Of a stretch of DNA of 39,318 nt, positions 8,234-16,054 are shown one piece after another. The DNA comes from Acidobacteriota bacterium (lineage in GTDB: Bacteria > Actinomycetota > Acidimicrobiia > Acidimicrobiales > Palsa-688). How positions within the stretch are numbered: position 1 is the first letter of the stretch; every line of letters starts with the position of its first letter. The notes beneath the pieces are model-generated. The model was not told where the DNA came from. It saw only the letters and a program-made list of their open reading frames with translations, and ran no database searches. Made by a program: the position numbers and the translations under genes. The stretch covers positions 1 to 39,318 of the forward strand of contig JAGWSF010000033.1 of assembly GCA_028876385.1 (NCBI GenBank). The letters are read 5' to 3'.

Positions 8234-8267
8234 CCAGCCCGCCGCCGCGCAGGCCGCGGCGGGCTGG
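8234..8267. terminator. Strong hairpin between convergent genes
   Basis: CCAGCCCGCCGC (8234-8245) is perfectly complementary to GCGGCGGGCTGG (8256-8267) with a 10-base loop: a 12-bp, almost all-GC stem, between the converging F420-type oxidoreductase and phosphoesterase genes. No T-run follows on either strand, so it would be a non-canonical bidirectional terminator. Confidence 0.55.
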
Positions 8268-8301
8268 AGAGCCGATGAACAGGCCCGGGGTCGGCCGGCC
8301 G

Positions 8302-9441
8302 TCAGCGTCGGTCGTCGCCGCCGTTATCCGCCGATGTCAGCAGGGGTGCCAACGAGTGGACCTGGACGGAGTCGCCGGCATTGCCGAGGTAGCCGAGATC
8401 CCAGTTGGCCTCGATGGTGCGCAGCAGCGAATAGTGGTTGACCGGGGTGCTGTCGACCCTACCTCTCTCTCCCATCCTCGACACGACGATCATGGGTACG
8501 TGGCCACCGCCGTACAAGGTTCCCCCGGCGAGGTCACCACCGCCGCCGGTGGACGGGTTGGTCGGCGAAGCAGGGAGGATCGGTGAGTCGCAGCAACCGC
8601 TGAGATCAGTCGGCCCGTAGGGGGACTCGTAGGCGTAGGCGCCTTCGTCCCAGGTGATGAAGATGGCCGAATGGCCGGTCCACGCCCGGGAAGTAGTGAT
8701 GGCCGTGACCCACCGCTGCAAGAAGTCGTTGCCGTCGCGGTAGAGGGTGGCCTGGGCCGGATCGGTCGCCGAGTTGGCGTAGGGGCAGCTGGAGGCGCCC
8801 CCGTGCATGTCGTCACACACGTTGGGCGAGATCCACGCGAACTGCGGGACGTCACCGGTGCTCAGATCGGTGGCCAGTTGGCCAAGAGGAACGACGTGGT
8901 CAGCTCGGGTCGGGTTGTTGGCGACATCGGGGAACATCATGAAGGGATCGTGCTTGCGGACGTACAGACCGTCGGGCGACGAGGCTCCGGTGAAGCCCAC
9001 ACTCGGCAGGGATTGCATGTAGCCCTTCCAACTGACCCCGGCCTGATCGAGCTGGTCCACCAGGTTGACGTGGTTGAAGGCTCCAACGGTCACCTGGTTG
9101 GGATCGTCGCTGTTCGAGCCCCAGGTATTCCCGCTCACCGCGGCGATGTAGTTGGGGGTGCTGACGTGGGTGACCCCGTAGTAGGCGGTGGCCAGCCCAT
9201 GGTCCGCGGCGAGTTGGCGAATGTAGGACGTGTCGGCGTTGGCCGGTGACAACAGGCTGGAATACGAGCTGTTCTCCATCATGATCACGAAGACGTGATC
9301 CATGTGCGGAAACGGGGCCGCGGGAACGACGCCCCGGGCCACCGGCACATCCGCTCCGGCCACGCTCGGAAGGACGGCACCGGCGGCCAGAGCGGCCGTC
9401 ATCCCCGCTGCTGCAGCGGCAGTACGCAAACCTCGACGCAT
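8302..9441 (-). CDS. Secreted phosphoesterase (AcpA / phospholipase C-like family)
   Basis: 379 residues with an N-terminal signal peptide (MRRGLRTAAAAAGMTAALAA then cleavage around VAGA-DV, residue ~30). The mature part fits the bacterial phosphoesterase family PF04185: HVFVIMMENSSY (residues ~49-60, metal-binding Glu/Asn), THVSTPNYIAAVSG (~91-104), FAWISPNVCDDMHGG, FITWDEG and NHYSLLRTIEANWDLGYLG near the end. Members are extracellular acid phosphatases or phospholipases C; activity here is probably hydrolysis of a phosphomonoester or phospholipid outside the cell. The start is supported by AAAGGAA upstream. A Pho-box-like half-site lies about 100 bases upstream. The 8135-8301 gap beyond its 3' end holds only the hairpin noted separately. 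Confidence 0.88.
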   Translation of the reverse strand: MRRGLRTAAAAAGMTAALAAGAVLPSVAGADVPVARGVVPAAPFPHMDHVFVIMMENSSYSSLLSPANADTSYIRQLAADHGLATAYYGVTHVSTPNYIAAVSGNTWGSNSDDPNQVTVGAFNHVNLVDQLDQAGVSWKGYMQSLPSVGFTGASSPDGLYVRKHDPFMMFPDVANNPTRADHVVPLGQLATDLSTGDVPQFAWISPNVCDDMHGGASSCPYANSATDPAQATLYRDGNDFLQRWVTAITTSRAWTGHSAIFITWDEGAYAYESPYGPTDLSGCCDSPILPASPTNPSTGGGGDLAGGTLYGGGHVPMIVVSRMGERGRVDSTPVNHYSLLRTIEANWDLGYLGNAGDSVQVHSLAPLLTSADNGGDDRR

Positions 9442-9535
9442 CTGAAAGTGTTCCTTTCGCTGAGAGACCGGGTCACCGTGTGGTTCCCGTCGCTGCAGAC
9501 GACTCTCATCGACAGCAGGTTGCGCCTCAACAACG

Positions 9536-9546
9536 CCAGGATGAAC
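9536..9546 (-). promoter_or_regulatory. Pho-box-like half-site upstream of the phosphoesterase
   Basis: On the minus strand this reads GTTCATCCTGG, close to the 11-base PhoP direct-repeat unit of actinobacteria (GTTCACCYGG type), and is followed by a weaker CGTTGTTGAGG. It lies ~100 bases before the start of a secreted phosphatase, where phosphate control would make sense. Only one good half-site is present, so this is tentative. Confidence 0.25.
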
Positions 9547-9623
9547 AGTCAGCGACTATCAACCGAAGAGAAAGTTACGCTCCGGTAAATTCGCCTACCG
9601 TGGCGGCCCAGGGTACGCACCGG

Positions 9624-10127
9624 TCAGTGGGTGCGCTTCTGAGCCTTTGAGACGGCGAGGATCCAGCGCAGGTACACATCAGACAGATTGACAGTCACAT
9701 CTTTCCTCGCGGCGGCGAAGACGTCGGCCGGAGGATCGGTGACGGTCCCCTTCTCGAAGCGGGCCTGGTCCTCTTCCGATGGATCGAGGTTGGACGTCCA
9801 CTCGGACATGTCGTAGCCGAACCACTCCCGCAACGCCGCGACGGTCGGACCTTGGAGGTTGACCTCGCTCGGCGCTCCCGGAGCAACGAATATCTGATAC
9901 ATCTGAGAACCGCGCTCCCGGCTCGGCGAGTTCTCGTAGTCGGCCACGGCCAGGTAGAAGTTGTACTCGTTCTCGGCAAAATCCGTCTCGGCGTACCGAC
10001 GGAACAGTTCGCTCCAGGTCGGGTCAGCGAACACCCCGGGGATGTCAGTGGGAGTCTCGTGCGAGTCGATGAAGTTCCACTCGTCCATGTCAAGGTCCTG
10101 CATCCAGTCGTCGTCCTTCGCCGACAC
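9624..10127 (-). CDS. Small protein with an RGS-like domain (regulator of G-protein signalling fold)
   Basis: About 167 residues, acidic, no signal peptide or membrane helix. Residues ~33-158 follow the eukaryotic RGS box in order: FADPTWSELFRRYAETDF (RGS 'F..FL..e.'), then AENEYNFYLAVADYE (RGS 'SEENi.FW.a.e.Y'), then MYQIFVAPGAPSEVNLQG (RGS 'iY..Fi...a..eVNLd', including the Asn that contacts G-alpha), and VYLRWILAV (RGS 'sY.RFL'). The SEEN pair is rearranged (E-N-E). RGS domains accelerate GTP hydrolysis by G-alpha in eukaryotes; bacteria lack G-alpha, so the partner is unknown. The start GTG at 10127 has GAGG 7 bases upstream; ATG 10142 (MRGVDV) or an earlier start at 10280 are alternatives. 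It lies between secreted esterase genes on the same strand. Confidence 0.72.
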   Translation of the reverse strand: MSAKDDDWMQDLDMDEWNFIDSHETPTDIPGVFADPTWSELFRRYAETDFAENEYNFYLAVADYENSPSRERGSQMYQIFVAPGAPSEVNLQGPTVAALREWFGYDMSEWTSNLDPSEEDQARFEKGTVTDPPADVFAAARKDVTVNLSDVYLRWILAVSKAQKRTH

Positions 10128-10276
10128 GTCAACCCCTCTCATTTGGTTTGCTGCCCGAGCAAGATTCCAGGGGTGAAGTACCCCACCACGCGGCGTGGCC
10201 GGCCAGAAGCTACTCGACCCTCTGCGCGTACTGGTGGACAGCCACTTGTGGACGCCCAGGGAGGTCTTCGCGAGGC

Positions 10277-11863
10277 TCACCTACGGCGGAAGTGGTGCCT
10301 CCCGCGGCGGCGGGACGCCCGTCTGAAGCGGGCCACGGCAAGGGCGGCCACGGCGACGATCCCGACGCCGACCCCTACGATCAGCCCGGTCGGCGTCGAC
10401 GACGACGAGCGGGTCGCCCCACTGGCCACCGTCTTGGTGGCCCCGGGCGGGGCGGTCGTGGCGGGAGCCGTCGGCGACGCCGTGGAGGTCGAGGGCGTAG
10501 TGGTCGTCGATCCGGCGGCGGCCAGGACCGGCGAGTTGATGGTCACGAGGGGATCGTGCACGCAGCCCGGCGTGGGCACCGCGCTCACCAGAGGGGCGGC
10601 GGCAGGAGCCGCTCCGGCCCCCAGGAGGGTGGTGGGGACGGCGTCGGCCATGGCGACCTCGCCGGCGGTGTTGGGGTGGAGGTGGTCGCCGGAGTCGTAG
10701 GCGGGGAACATGACGTCGGGGCTGCAGGCGCCGTTGTAGACGTTGCCGATCACCGCGGCCAGGTCCACCACCGCGGCGAAGGCACCGGAGTGCAGGATCC
10801 ACTTGTTGACCACGAGGCGGTTGGCCTCCATGGCCGGGGTCCACACTTCGTGGGCGCCCGTGGCCCGTGGCAGCAGCGTCGAGGCGATCACCGGTATTCC
10901 GGCTGCTTTGGCCCGGGCCAGGACCTGCTGGTACCCGGCGATGACCTGGTCGGGGGTGGCCCCGAACCACAGGTCGTTGGTCCCGAGGAGGAGGAAGACC
11001 CGGTTGATACCGGGCTGGGCGAACACGTCGGACACCATCCGGGTGACGCCGGGCTCACCGCCTCCCCGCTTGGAGTCGTCATCGGGCTGGGGGGTGACGG
11101 CGTTGGCGGTGATCGACTCGTTGGCGATGCCCACCCGTTGGGTGTCGGGCAGGGACAGCAGTCGCTGGGTCATGACCGTAGGCCACGCCGTGGTCAGGGT
11201 GCAGTAGCTCTGCAGGCCGGGGCAGTTGAAGTTGTACCCGTCGCTGATCGAGTCCCCGAAGACCACCGTGGCCGCCGGTGGGGTGGGTCCGCCGGCCACG
11301 TCGACGCCGCTCACGAAGCGGTCCCAGGTCTGGGGATAGGCCAGACCGGCCCCGCTCGCCTCGGCGGTCAGATCGCCGGCCCCCTCGAGGGACGCGTAGG
11401 AGACGCCGCTGCCGGCGTCGTAGTGCTCGGTGATCGAATCCCGCGTCGAGACAAACAGGCTGACCGCCACGCTCTGACCGCCCTGCACCGTCATCGACAC
11501 AGCATCGCTGTAGACGCTCCCACCGATGGGGACGGTGACCGACGGCGCCCCCCCGAAAGAGAGCGGGTGCATGGTGCCGGCCACGGTGGCCGGGCCCGAT
11601 CCGGCCAGGGCCAGCGTCGCCGCCGCCACTACGAGCGGGGCGTTGCCGTACTTGTTGGAGATCTGGGCCCGGACCTGGTCACCGCCGATGCTGAGCGGGG
11701 CGACCTGGCGCACCGTGGCGTTGACGGCGTACTGCTGATCGAGGTTGGCGGCCATCGCCGCCGCCCACGACACCGTCCAGGAAGGCCCGGCGGCGTCTGC
11801 CGGTAGCGCCGGCAGCAGCGCCGCTAGCAAACCGCTCAGTGCCGCCGCGACCCACTTACCCAT
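10277..11863 (-). CDS. Secreted, membrane-anchored SGNH/GDSL-family hydrolase
   Basis: 528 residues. A signal peptide (MGKWVAAALSGLLAALLPAL, cleavage near ADA-AG) is followed by a beta-rich N-terminal region. The SGNH domain has block I VVFGDSISDGYN (nucleophile Ser205), block III LLLGTNDLW (Asn296) and block V SGDHLHPNTAGEV (catalytic Asp/His). A Thr/Ser/Pro-rich linker then leads to a C-terminal helix (GLIVGVGVGIVAVAALAVA) and an Arg-rich tail, typical of a surface anchor without an LPXTG signal. Likely an extracellular ester hydrolase acting on lipid, acetylated sugar or polymer. The start at 11863 is chosen for GGAG just upstream and the clean signal peptide; ATG 11911 would add 16 residues. 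The next gene downstream on the strand is the RGS-like protein. Confidence 0.87.
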   Translation of the reverse strand: MGKWVAAALSGLLAALLPALPADAAGPSWTVSWAAAMAANLDQQYAVNATVRQVAPLSIGGDQVRAQISNKYGNAPLVVAAATLALAGSGPATVAGTMHPLSFGGAPSVTVPIGGSVYSDAVSMTVQGGQSVAVSLFVSTRDSITEHYDAGSGVSYASLEGAGDLTAEASGAGLAYPQTWDRFVSGVDVAGGPTPPAATVVFGDSISDGYNFNCPGLQSYCTLTTAWPTVMTQRLLSLPDTQRVGIANESITANAVTPQPDDDSKRGGGEPGVTRMVSDVFAQPGINRVFLLLGTNDLWFGATPDQVIAGYQQVLARAKAAGIPVIASTLLPRATGAHEVWTPAMEANRLVVNKWILHSGAFAAVVDLAAVIGNVYNGACSPDVMFPAYDSGDHLHPNTAGEVAMADAVPTTLLGAGAAPAAAPLVSAVPTPGCVHDPLVTINSPVLAAAGSTTTTPSTSTASPTAPATTAPPGATKTVASGATRSSSSTPTGLIVGVGVGIVAVAALAVARFRRASRRRGRHHFRRR

Positions 11864-12213
11864 GACGCTCCGGTGGACCCACCGGCCCGACCGAAGTCCC
11901 GCTCCCCCCATCAATCGACGTCGATGCCCGCCGTCGGAGCGAGCCTGTCGCCGGGTGCCCCCCGACCGCCTCGCCGGCCCGGCGGGCGGCGGTGTTGCGG
12001 CTGTTCCCTGGCGACTTCCTCTTGCACGACAGTGCAGCGTAAAGGCTGGCGACCCTTCGGTAGGAGCACATCCCCCACCCCGACGTCCGACAGCGGAAGG
12101 TCTTCGGCTACGACGACCGTTTTCGAGCCATCTGAACGCTTCTGCACCACAACCGGGTCCGACCGCGGTCGCGTCACCCCCCAAAGGCGCGGCGCGCCGC
12201 CGGTTTGCCGGGA
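11864..12213. other. 350-base divergent control region
   Basis: Lies between the divergent SGNH hydrolase and MFS genes and must hold both promoters. It contains a 16-base inverted repeat CCGGTGGACCCACCGG (11870-11885), with its arm overlapping the SGNH ribosome site, and a 12-base palindrome GCGGCGCGCCGC (12189-12200) just before the MFS start. A minus-strand open frame from GTG 12150 to 11911 (79 codons) begins VVQKRSDGSKTVVVAEDLP and is less GC-biased than random shadow frames. I do not recognise it, and its second half is Arg/Pro-rich low-complexity sequence. No clear -35/-10 pair was found. Confidence 0.5.
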
Positions 12214-13485
12214 ATGACGCTCAGGTGGGAACCTCGGGGCCGGCGCGGGCACCGTATCGGAGGACTTCTGACCAGAAGCGAGCAGGCCGGGGAACCAGCG
12301 GCGGACCAGGTCACCATACGCTCGTTGTGGAAGCGGGTGTACATCCCCAACCTGGTCCTCACCACCGGCCAGGGGGCCATGCTCCCGATCCTCGTCTACG
12401 CCGCCCGGGACCTGCATGCGTCGGCCGGTGCGGCCACCGCCGTGGTGGCCGTCAACGGCCTGGGCGGCCTGGTCTTCGACCTACCCGCCGGCCGTCTCCT
12501 CGCCGCCATCGGCGAGCGCCGCTCGGCCTGGGTCGGCGCTACTGCGACGGCGGTCGGCCTGCTCGGCTGTCTGTTGGCCAACTCCGTGGCCGTCCTGGCC
12601 GGGTCCCTGTTCGTCCAGTCCGCCGGCCTGGCCCTGTGGAGCCTGGTGTGGATGACCTATCTGAGCCGGGTTGCCCCGGCCCCGATCAGGGGACGGGCCC
12701 TGTCGCTGTTCGGGGGGGTGATGAGGGTGGGCAACGTCATCGGGCCGTTCGTCTTCGTGGCCCTGGCCACCAAGAACGACGCTTCGGTGGGCTTCGCCAT
12801 CTACCTCGTGGCTCTTGTGATCGGCTTCGCCTGGTACGTGATGGCCCAGGACCGCTCGGACCAGGAGGCCGGGGCTGTGGCCCAACCTGCGGTCCACCCC
12901 CTCAAGGTGCTGCGCGACCACCGCCGAGGGTTCGCCACTTCGGGCGTGGGGGCGTTCGGGATCATGCTCCTGCGAGGCAGCCGGGTGGCCATGGTGCCCC
13001 TCTGGGCCGCCCACATCGGGCTCGGCTCGGGGTCGGCGGCGGCCATCTTCGCCTGGTCGTCACTGATCGATCTGGCCCTGTTCTACCCCGCCGGCCTCGT
13101 GTCCGACCGCTGGGGGCGGCGGGCCGTGGCGCTGCCGTGCATCCTCATCCTGTCCGTCGGCCACATCCTCATCCCCTTCAGTCACAGCTACCTGACCCTC
13201 TTCCTCGTCGCCTTGACTCTGGGCTTCGGCAACGGCCTCGGCTCGGGGATCGTCATGACCCTCGGCGCCGACCTCACCCCGCCGGAGGGGAGGGCGTCGT
13301 TCCTAGCGCTGTGGAGGGTCGTGGCCGACGGGGGCAATGTGGCCGGGCCCCTCACCGACTCGCTGGTGGTGGCCCTGGCCAGCATCGCCTTCGCGGGACC
13401 GGTGGTGGGGATCATCGGCCTGGCCGCCACCACGGTGTTGGCCGTGGGGCTCGAGGAACCCCCGCACCTCGACCGCCGGCGGTGA
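12214..13485 (+). CDS. MFS transporter
   Basis: About 423 residues with twelve hydrophobic segments. The first ~35 residues are Arg-rich and cytoplasmic; helix 1 begins near IPNLVLTTGQGAMLPILVY. A loop DLPAGRLLAAIGERRS follows helix 2, and its repeat in the second half is GLVSDRWGRRAVALP, the classic MFS motif A (G-x-x-x-D-R-x-G-R-R). This resembles drug-efflux-type or sugar-efflux MFS proteins; no substrate can be inferred. The start is uncertain: ATG 12214 is used, TTG 12205 is in frame, and neither has a convincing ribosome site. The gene stops 34 bases before the convergent rhamnosidase-like gene ends; that gap holds a CCGG-repeat palindrome (13498-13513) that may act as a hairpin. Confidence 0.83.
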   Translation: MTLRWEPRGRRGHRIGGLLTRSEQAGEPAADQVTIRSLWKRVYIPNLVLTTGQGAMLPILVYAARDLHASAGAATAVVAVNGLGGLVFDLPAGRLLAAIGERRSAWVGATATAVGLLGCLLANSVAVLAGSLFVQSAGLALWSLVWMTYLSRVAPAPIRGRALSLFGGVMRVGNVIGPFVFVALATKNDASVGFAIYLVALVIGFAWYVMAQDRSDQEAGAVAQPAVHPLKVLRDHRRGFATSGVGAFGIMLLRGSRVAMVPLWAAHIGLGSGSAAAIFAWSSLIDLALFYPAGLVSDRWGRRAVALPCILILSVGHILIPFSHSYLTLFLVALTLGFGNGLGSGIVMTLGADLTPPEGRASFLALWRVVADGGNVAGPLTDSLVVALASIAFAGPVVGIIGLAATTVLAVGLEEPPHLDRRR

Positions 13486-13497
13486 CCGCGGCAGCCG

Positions 13498-13513
13498 CCG
13501 GCCGGCCGGCCGG
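13498..13513. terminator. Candidate GC palindrome between convergent genes
   Basis: CCGGCCGGCCGGCCGG is fully self-complementary and sits in the 34-base gap between the converging MFS and GH78-like genes. It could form a hairpin in either transcript; no T-run is present. Low-complexity GC sequence of this kind is also common by chance. Confidence 0.3.
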
Positions 13514-13519
13514 GGCGCC

Positions 13520-15934
13520 TCACCCGCGGGCGGCACCTCGGATCACCGGCACCGGGCTGTCGACTTGCAGCGAACCGTCGGCGCGGGCTTCGACGGTGAC
13601 CGGCCCGTGCGGGGTCGGGACCGTCGCCCGGGCCCACTCGAGATCTCCGAGCGCCGGCGCCACGCGCACCGCGGCGTAGCCCGGCTCGGCGGGAGTGACG
13701 CCCAGGGTGTGGACGACGAGGTCACGGGTGGGGGTGGATGACCAGCCGTGGCAGTGGGTCCCGCCGTTCCAGCATTCCGGCCAGCTGGTCTCGCCCCGCT
13801 CGAGGAACACCGCCCAGTCACGGCACAGGTCGGCCACCAGGTCGGACCGGCCGGCCCGGGCCAGCCCGTCGTGGAGCACGTAGCGGAAGAACGGCTCGGC
13901 GGCGACCATCTGCTCCTCGACGTCCCAGTCGGGCGCCGGGTAGCCCGAGGTCAGGTACAGGTAGCCGATTCCCTCCCCTTCGGGGGTGACCGTGTCCATG
14001 GCCCAAGAGTGGCGTAGGAGGCGGGTCCGGTCGGTCAGCCGCTCCACCACCCGGCCGATCCTCGGGGCGGGCACCAGACCGGCGGCGAGGGCGGCGGCCC
14101 CCCCGTGCTGGGCGGCGCTGCGGCGGGCCACGCCGTCGACGACGTGGTCGATGTACACGCCGCGCCGCTCGTCCCAGAAGCGGTCGAAGGCGCCGGCCAC
14201 ATCCGAGTAGAGCCTGCGGGCCCATGCCGCAGTGGCGTGGTTGCCGATCCAGGCCGCCATCTCGGCGAGGTCCTCGAGGGCGCGCGCCCACAAGGCGTTG
14301 AGCGTCGAGGAGGACCCCTCCGAGTACACGCTCGCCCAGTCGAGCAGCACCCACCCCGACACCCGATCGAGAAGCCCGTCGGCGCCGAGGAACGGCTCGA
14401 ACCAGCGCAGCGCCTGCTCGGCCACGGGCAGCAGATCGCCGACCAGGTCACGGTCCCCGGTATAGCGGTACAGGTTGTGCACGCTGCGCACCCAGTGCAG
14501 CGACCAGTCGGGGACGAACATGTGGTGGTTGCCGGCGAAGTCGCAGGCGGCCGCCATCGGCAGCATGCCGTCGGACCTCGTTGCCGCGGCGAGCTGAGGG
14601 TGCCAGCGGGCCATGGACCAGTCGGGGTTGGCCACCAGGTCGACCATCTGGTGGACGACCGAGTCCCCGGTCCACGCCCGCTGTTCGCGCGTCGGGCAGT
14701 CCACGTAGGAGTCGAGGGCGCATAGGTCGACGGTGCGCAGGCCGACGGCGTGGATGCGCTCGAGCACCGGGTCCGAGCAGGCGAAAGAGGCCCCCGCAGG
14801 CCGGGGCCGCAGCCTCTCGCGCAGGGACAGCTCGAGATGCGGGGCCGTCGAGGGGTGGCGCCGAGGGTGCGGGGAGCGGATGGAGGCGTGCAGGTAGCGG
14901 GCACCGACGAGATCGAAGGTCTCGAAGCTCTCCCGCCCCGTGCCCGCCGCGACGAAACGGAAGCCAGCGTGCTGGCCGAGCGGCGCCAGCCGGCCCTCGC
15001 CGTCGAGATGCTCGGCCGCGGCCACGGAGATCTGGGTCCCGACCGGAGCGTCCTGCACGGTCAGCTCCACGGTCCCGCAAGCGACCCGGCCGAGGTCGAA
15101 GGCCACGATCCTGACCGGGCCGTCGGGCGCGACGCGGCTGCGCTCGTCGGCGGCCACCTGATCCACCGGGTCGTCGACGGGCTCGGCTCCGTCGCGCCCG
15201 GTTACCGGCGACGGCGCGCCGCCCTGGCGCTCCCCGCCGGGGAAAGCCACCCGTACGGGGGGCCGCAGGACGCCGAAAGGCTCGCTCGGCGGGTGGGGGT
15301 CGCCATGAGAGCCGGAATGGAACGGCGTGATCTCGAACGCCGGCCGCCACTCGGAGGCGTCGAAACCGGGCCGGTCCCAGCCCGACGGGTGAAGCGATGC
15401 GTCGAACGACTCGAGGGGAAGCGCCCCCGCCCCGCTCGCCGGCCCCAACGACGTCCAGGCCTCACCCCCCCGGCTCAGCCAGGAGCGGTCGCTGACGATC
15501 CACCCCTCGCCGACGAGAGCCTCGAAGACGACGCTGCCGCCGCCGAGCGAATAGGTGGGCCGGGCCGGCATCCACCACGAGGTGGCCGCCCCGTAGTGGC
15601 GGGCCACGATGGCCAGCACGTTCTCCCCCACCACCAGATGGGGCGCCAGGTCCACCACGTCGTAGTGCGGCCGGCGGGGATCGCTGCGCACCGGGCCGCG
15701 CCCGACCTCCACTCCGTTAACCCGCAGGATGTAACGGCCGTCGACCCAGCACCGGGCCGGGGCCCGGCCGGGGACCGTGGCCAGGACCAGCGTGCGGCGC
15801 AGCAAGGCCACCGTGTCGCGCCGGTCGGTCAGCGCCGGGCTGCTCGCCGCTTCGGCCCCGATGGCCGGCCGTTTGTGCCAGATCCAGCGGGCCCGCCAGC
15901 GGGTGGCGAAGGGGTCGGGGTGGGTGAGGCGCAT
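13520..15934 (-). CDS. Glycoside hydrolase, alpha-L-rhamnosidase-like (GH78)
   Basis: 804 residues, no signal peptide, so cytoplasmic. N-terminal beta domains include RWRARWIWHK (residues ~12-21) and RCWVDGRYILRVNGVEVGRGPVRSD (rhamnosidase accessory jelly roll, in order). A second beta domain ends DLGRVACGTVELTV. The (alpha/alpha)6 catalytic barrel starts near residue 380, with the GH78-like signature DSYVDCPTREQRAWTGD (Glu417 and Asp424 as catalytic-site candidates). ETSWPECWNGGTHCHGWSSTPT near the C-terminus is the usual 'E..T.we.w......sH.w...' barrel end. It would release L-rhamnose or a similar sugar from oligosaccharides or glycosides. The start ATG at 15934 has GGAGG only one base away, an unusually short spacing, so leaderless or altered initiation is possible. 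It converges with the MFS gene, which could carry its product. Confidence 0.85.
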   Translation of the reverse strand: MRLTHPDPFATRWRARWIWHKRPAIGAEAASSPALTDRRDTVALLRRTLVLATVPGRAPARCWVDGRYILRVNGVEVGRGPVRSDPRRPHYDVVDLAPHLVVGENVLAIVARHYGAATSWWMPARPTYSLGGGSVVFEALVGEGWIVSDRSWLSRGGEAWTSLGPASGAGALPLESFDASLHPSGWDRPGFDASEWRPAFEITPFHSGSHGDPHPPSEPFGVLRPPVRVAFPGGERQGGAPSPVTGRDGAEPVDDPVDQVAADERSRVAPDGPVRIVAFDLGRVACGTVELTVQDAPVGTQISVAAAEHLDGEGRLAPLGQHAGFRFVAAGTGRESFETFDLVGARYLHASIRSPHPRRHPSTAPHLELSLRERLRPRPAGASFACSDPVLERIHAVGLRTVDLCALDSYVDCPTREQRAWTGDSVVHQMVDLVANPDWSMARWHPQLAAATRSDGMLPMAAACDFAGNHHMFVPDWSLHWVRSVHNLYRYTGDRDLVGDLLPVAEQALRWFEPFLGADGLLDRVSGWVLLDWASVYSEGSSSTLNALWARALEDLAEMAAWIGNHATAAWARRLYSDVAGAFDRFWDERRGVYIDHVVDGVARRSAAQHGGAAALAAGLVPAPRIGRVVERLTDRTRLLRHSWAMDTVTPEGEGIGYLYLTSGYPAPDWDVEEQMVAAEPFFRYVLHDGLARAGRSDLVADLCRDWAVFLERGETSWPECWNGGTHCHGWSSTPTRDLVVHTLGVTPAEPGYAAVRVAPALGDLEWARATVPTPHGPVTVEARADGSLQVDSPVPVIRGAARG

Positions 15935-15984
15935 CCCTCCGAGGCTAGGCACACACCCCCGACGCCATGCGGGACCGGTTGCCG

Positions 15985-15995
15985 TTTGTGACAAA
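15985..15995. promoter_or_regulatory. Palindromic operator-like site in a divergent gap
   Basis: TTTGTGACAAA is a perfect inverted repeat (5-bp arms, one central base) in the AT-richer part of the gap between the GH78-like gene and the response-regulator operon. It is flanked by ACCCTAAAG. It is a plausible regulator binding site for either direction; no specific regulator can be named. Confidence 0.3.
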
Positions 15996-16054
15996 ACCCT
16001 AAAGTCCTGGTCCCTTCGCTGGTCGAGAAGGGAGCCCTGAGCGAAGATGACGGG

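Noticed and set aside
11745..13679. 644-codon plus-strand open frame over the second MFS gene
   Set aside because: Low-complexity Arg/Pro/Gly translation; the MFS frame has membrane helices and motif A.
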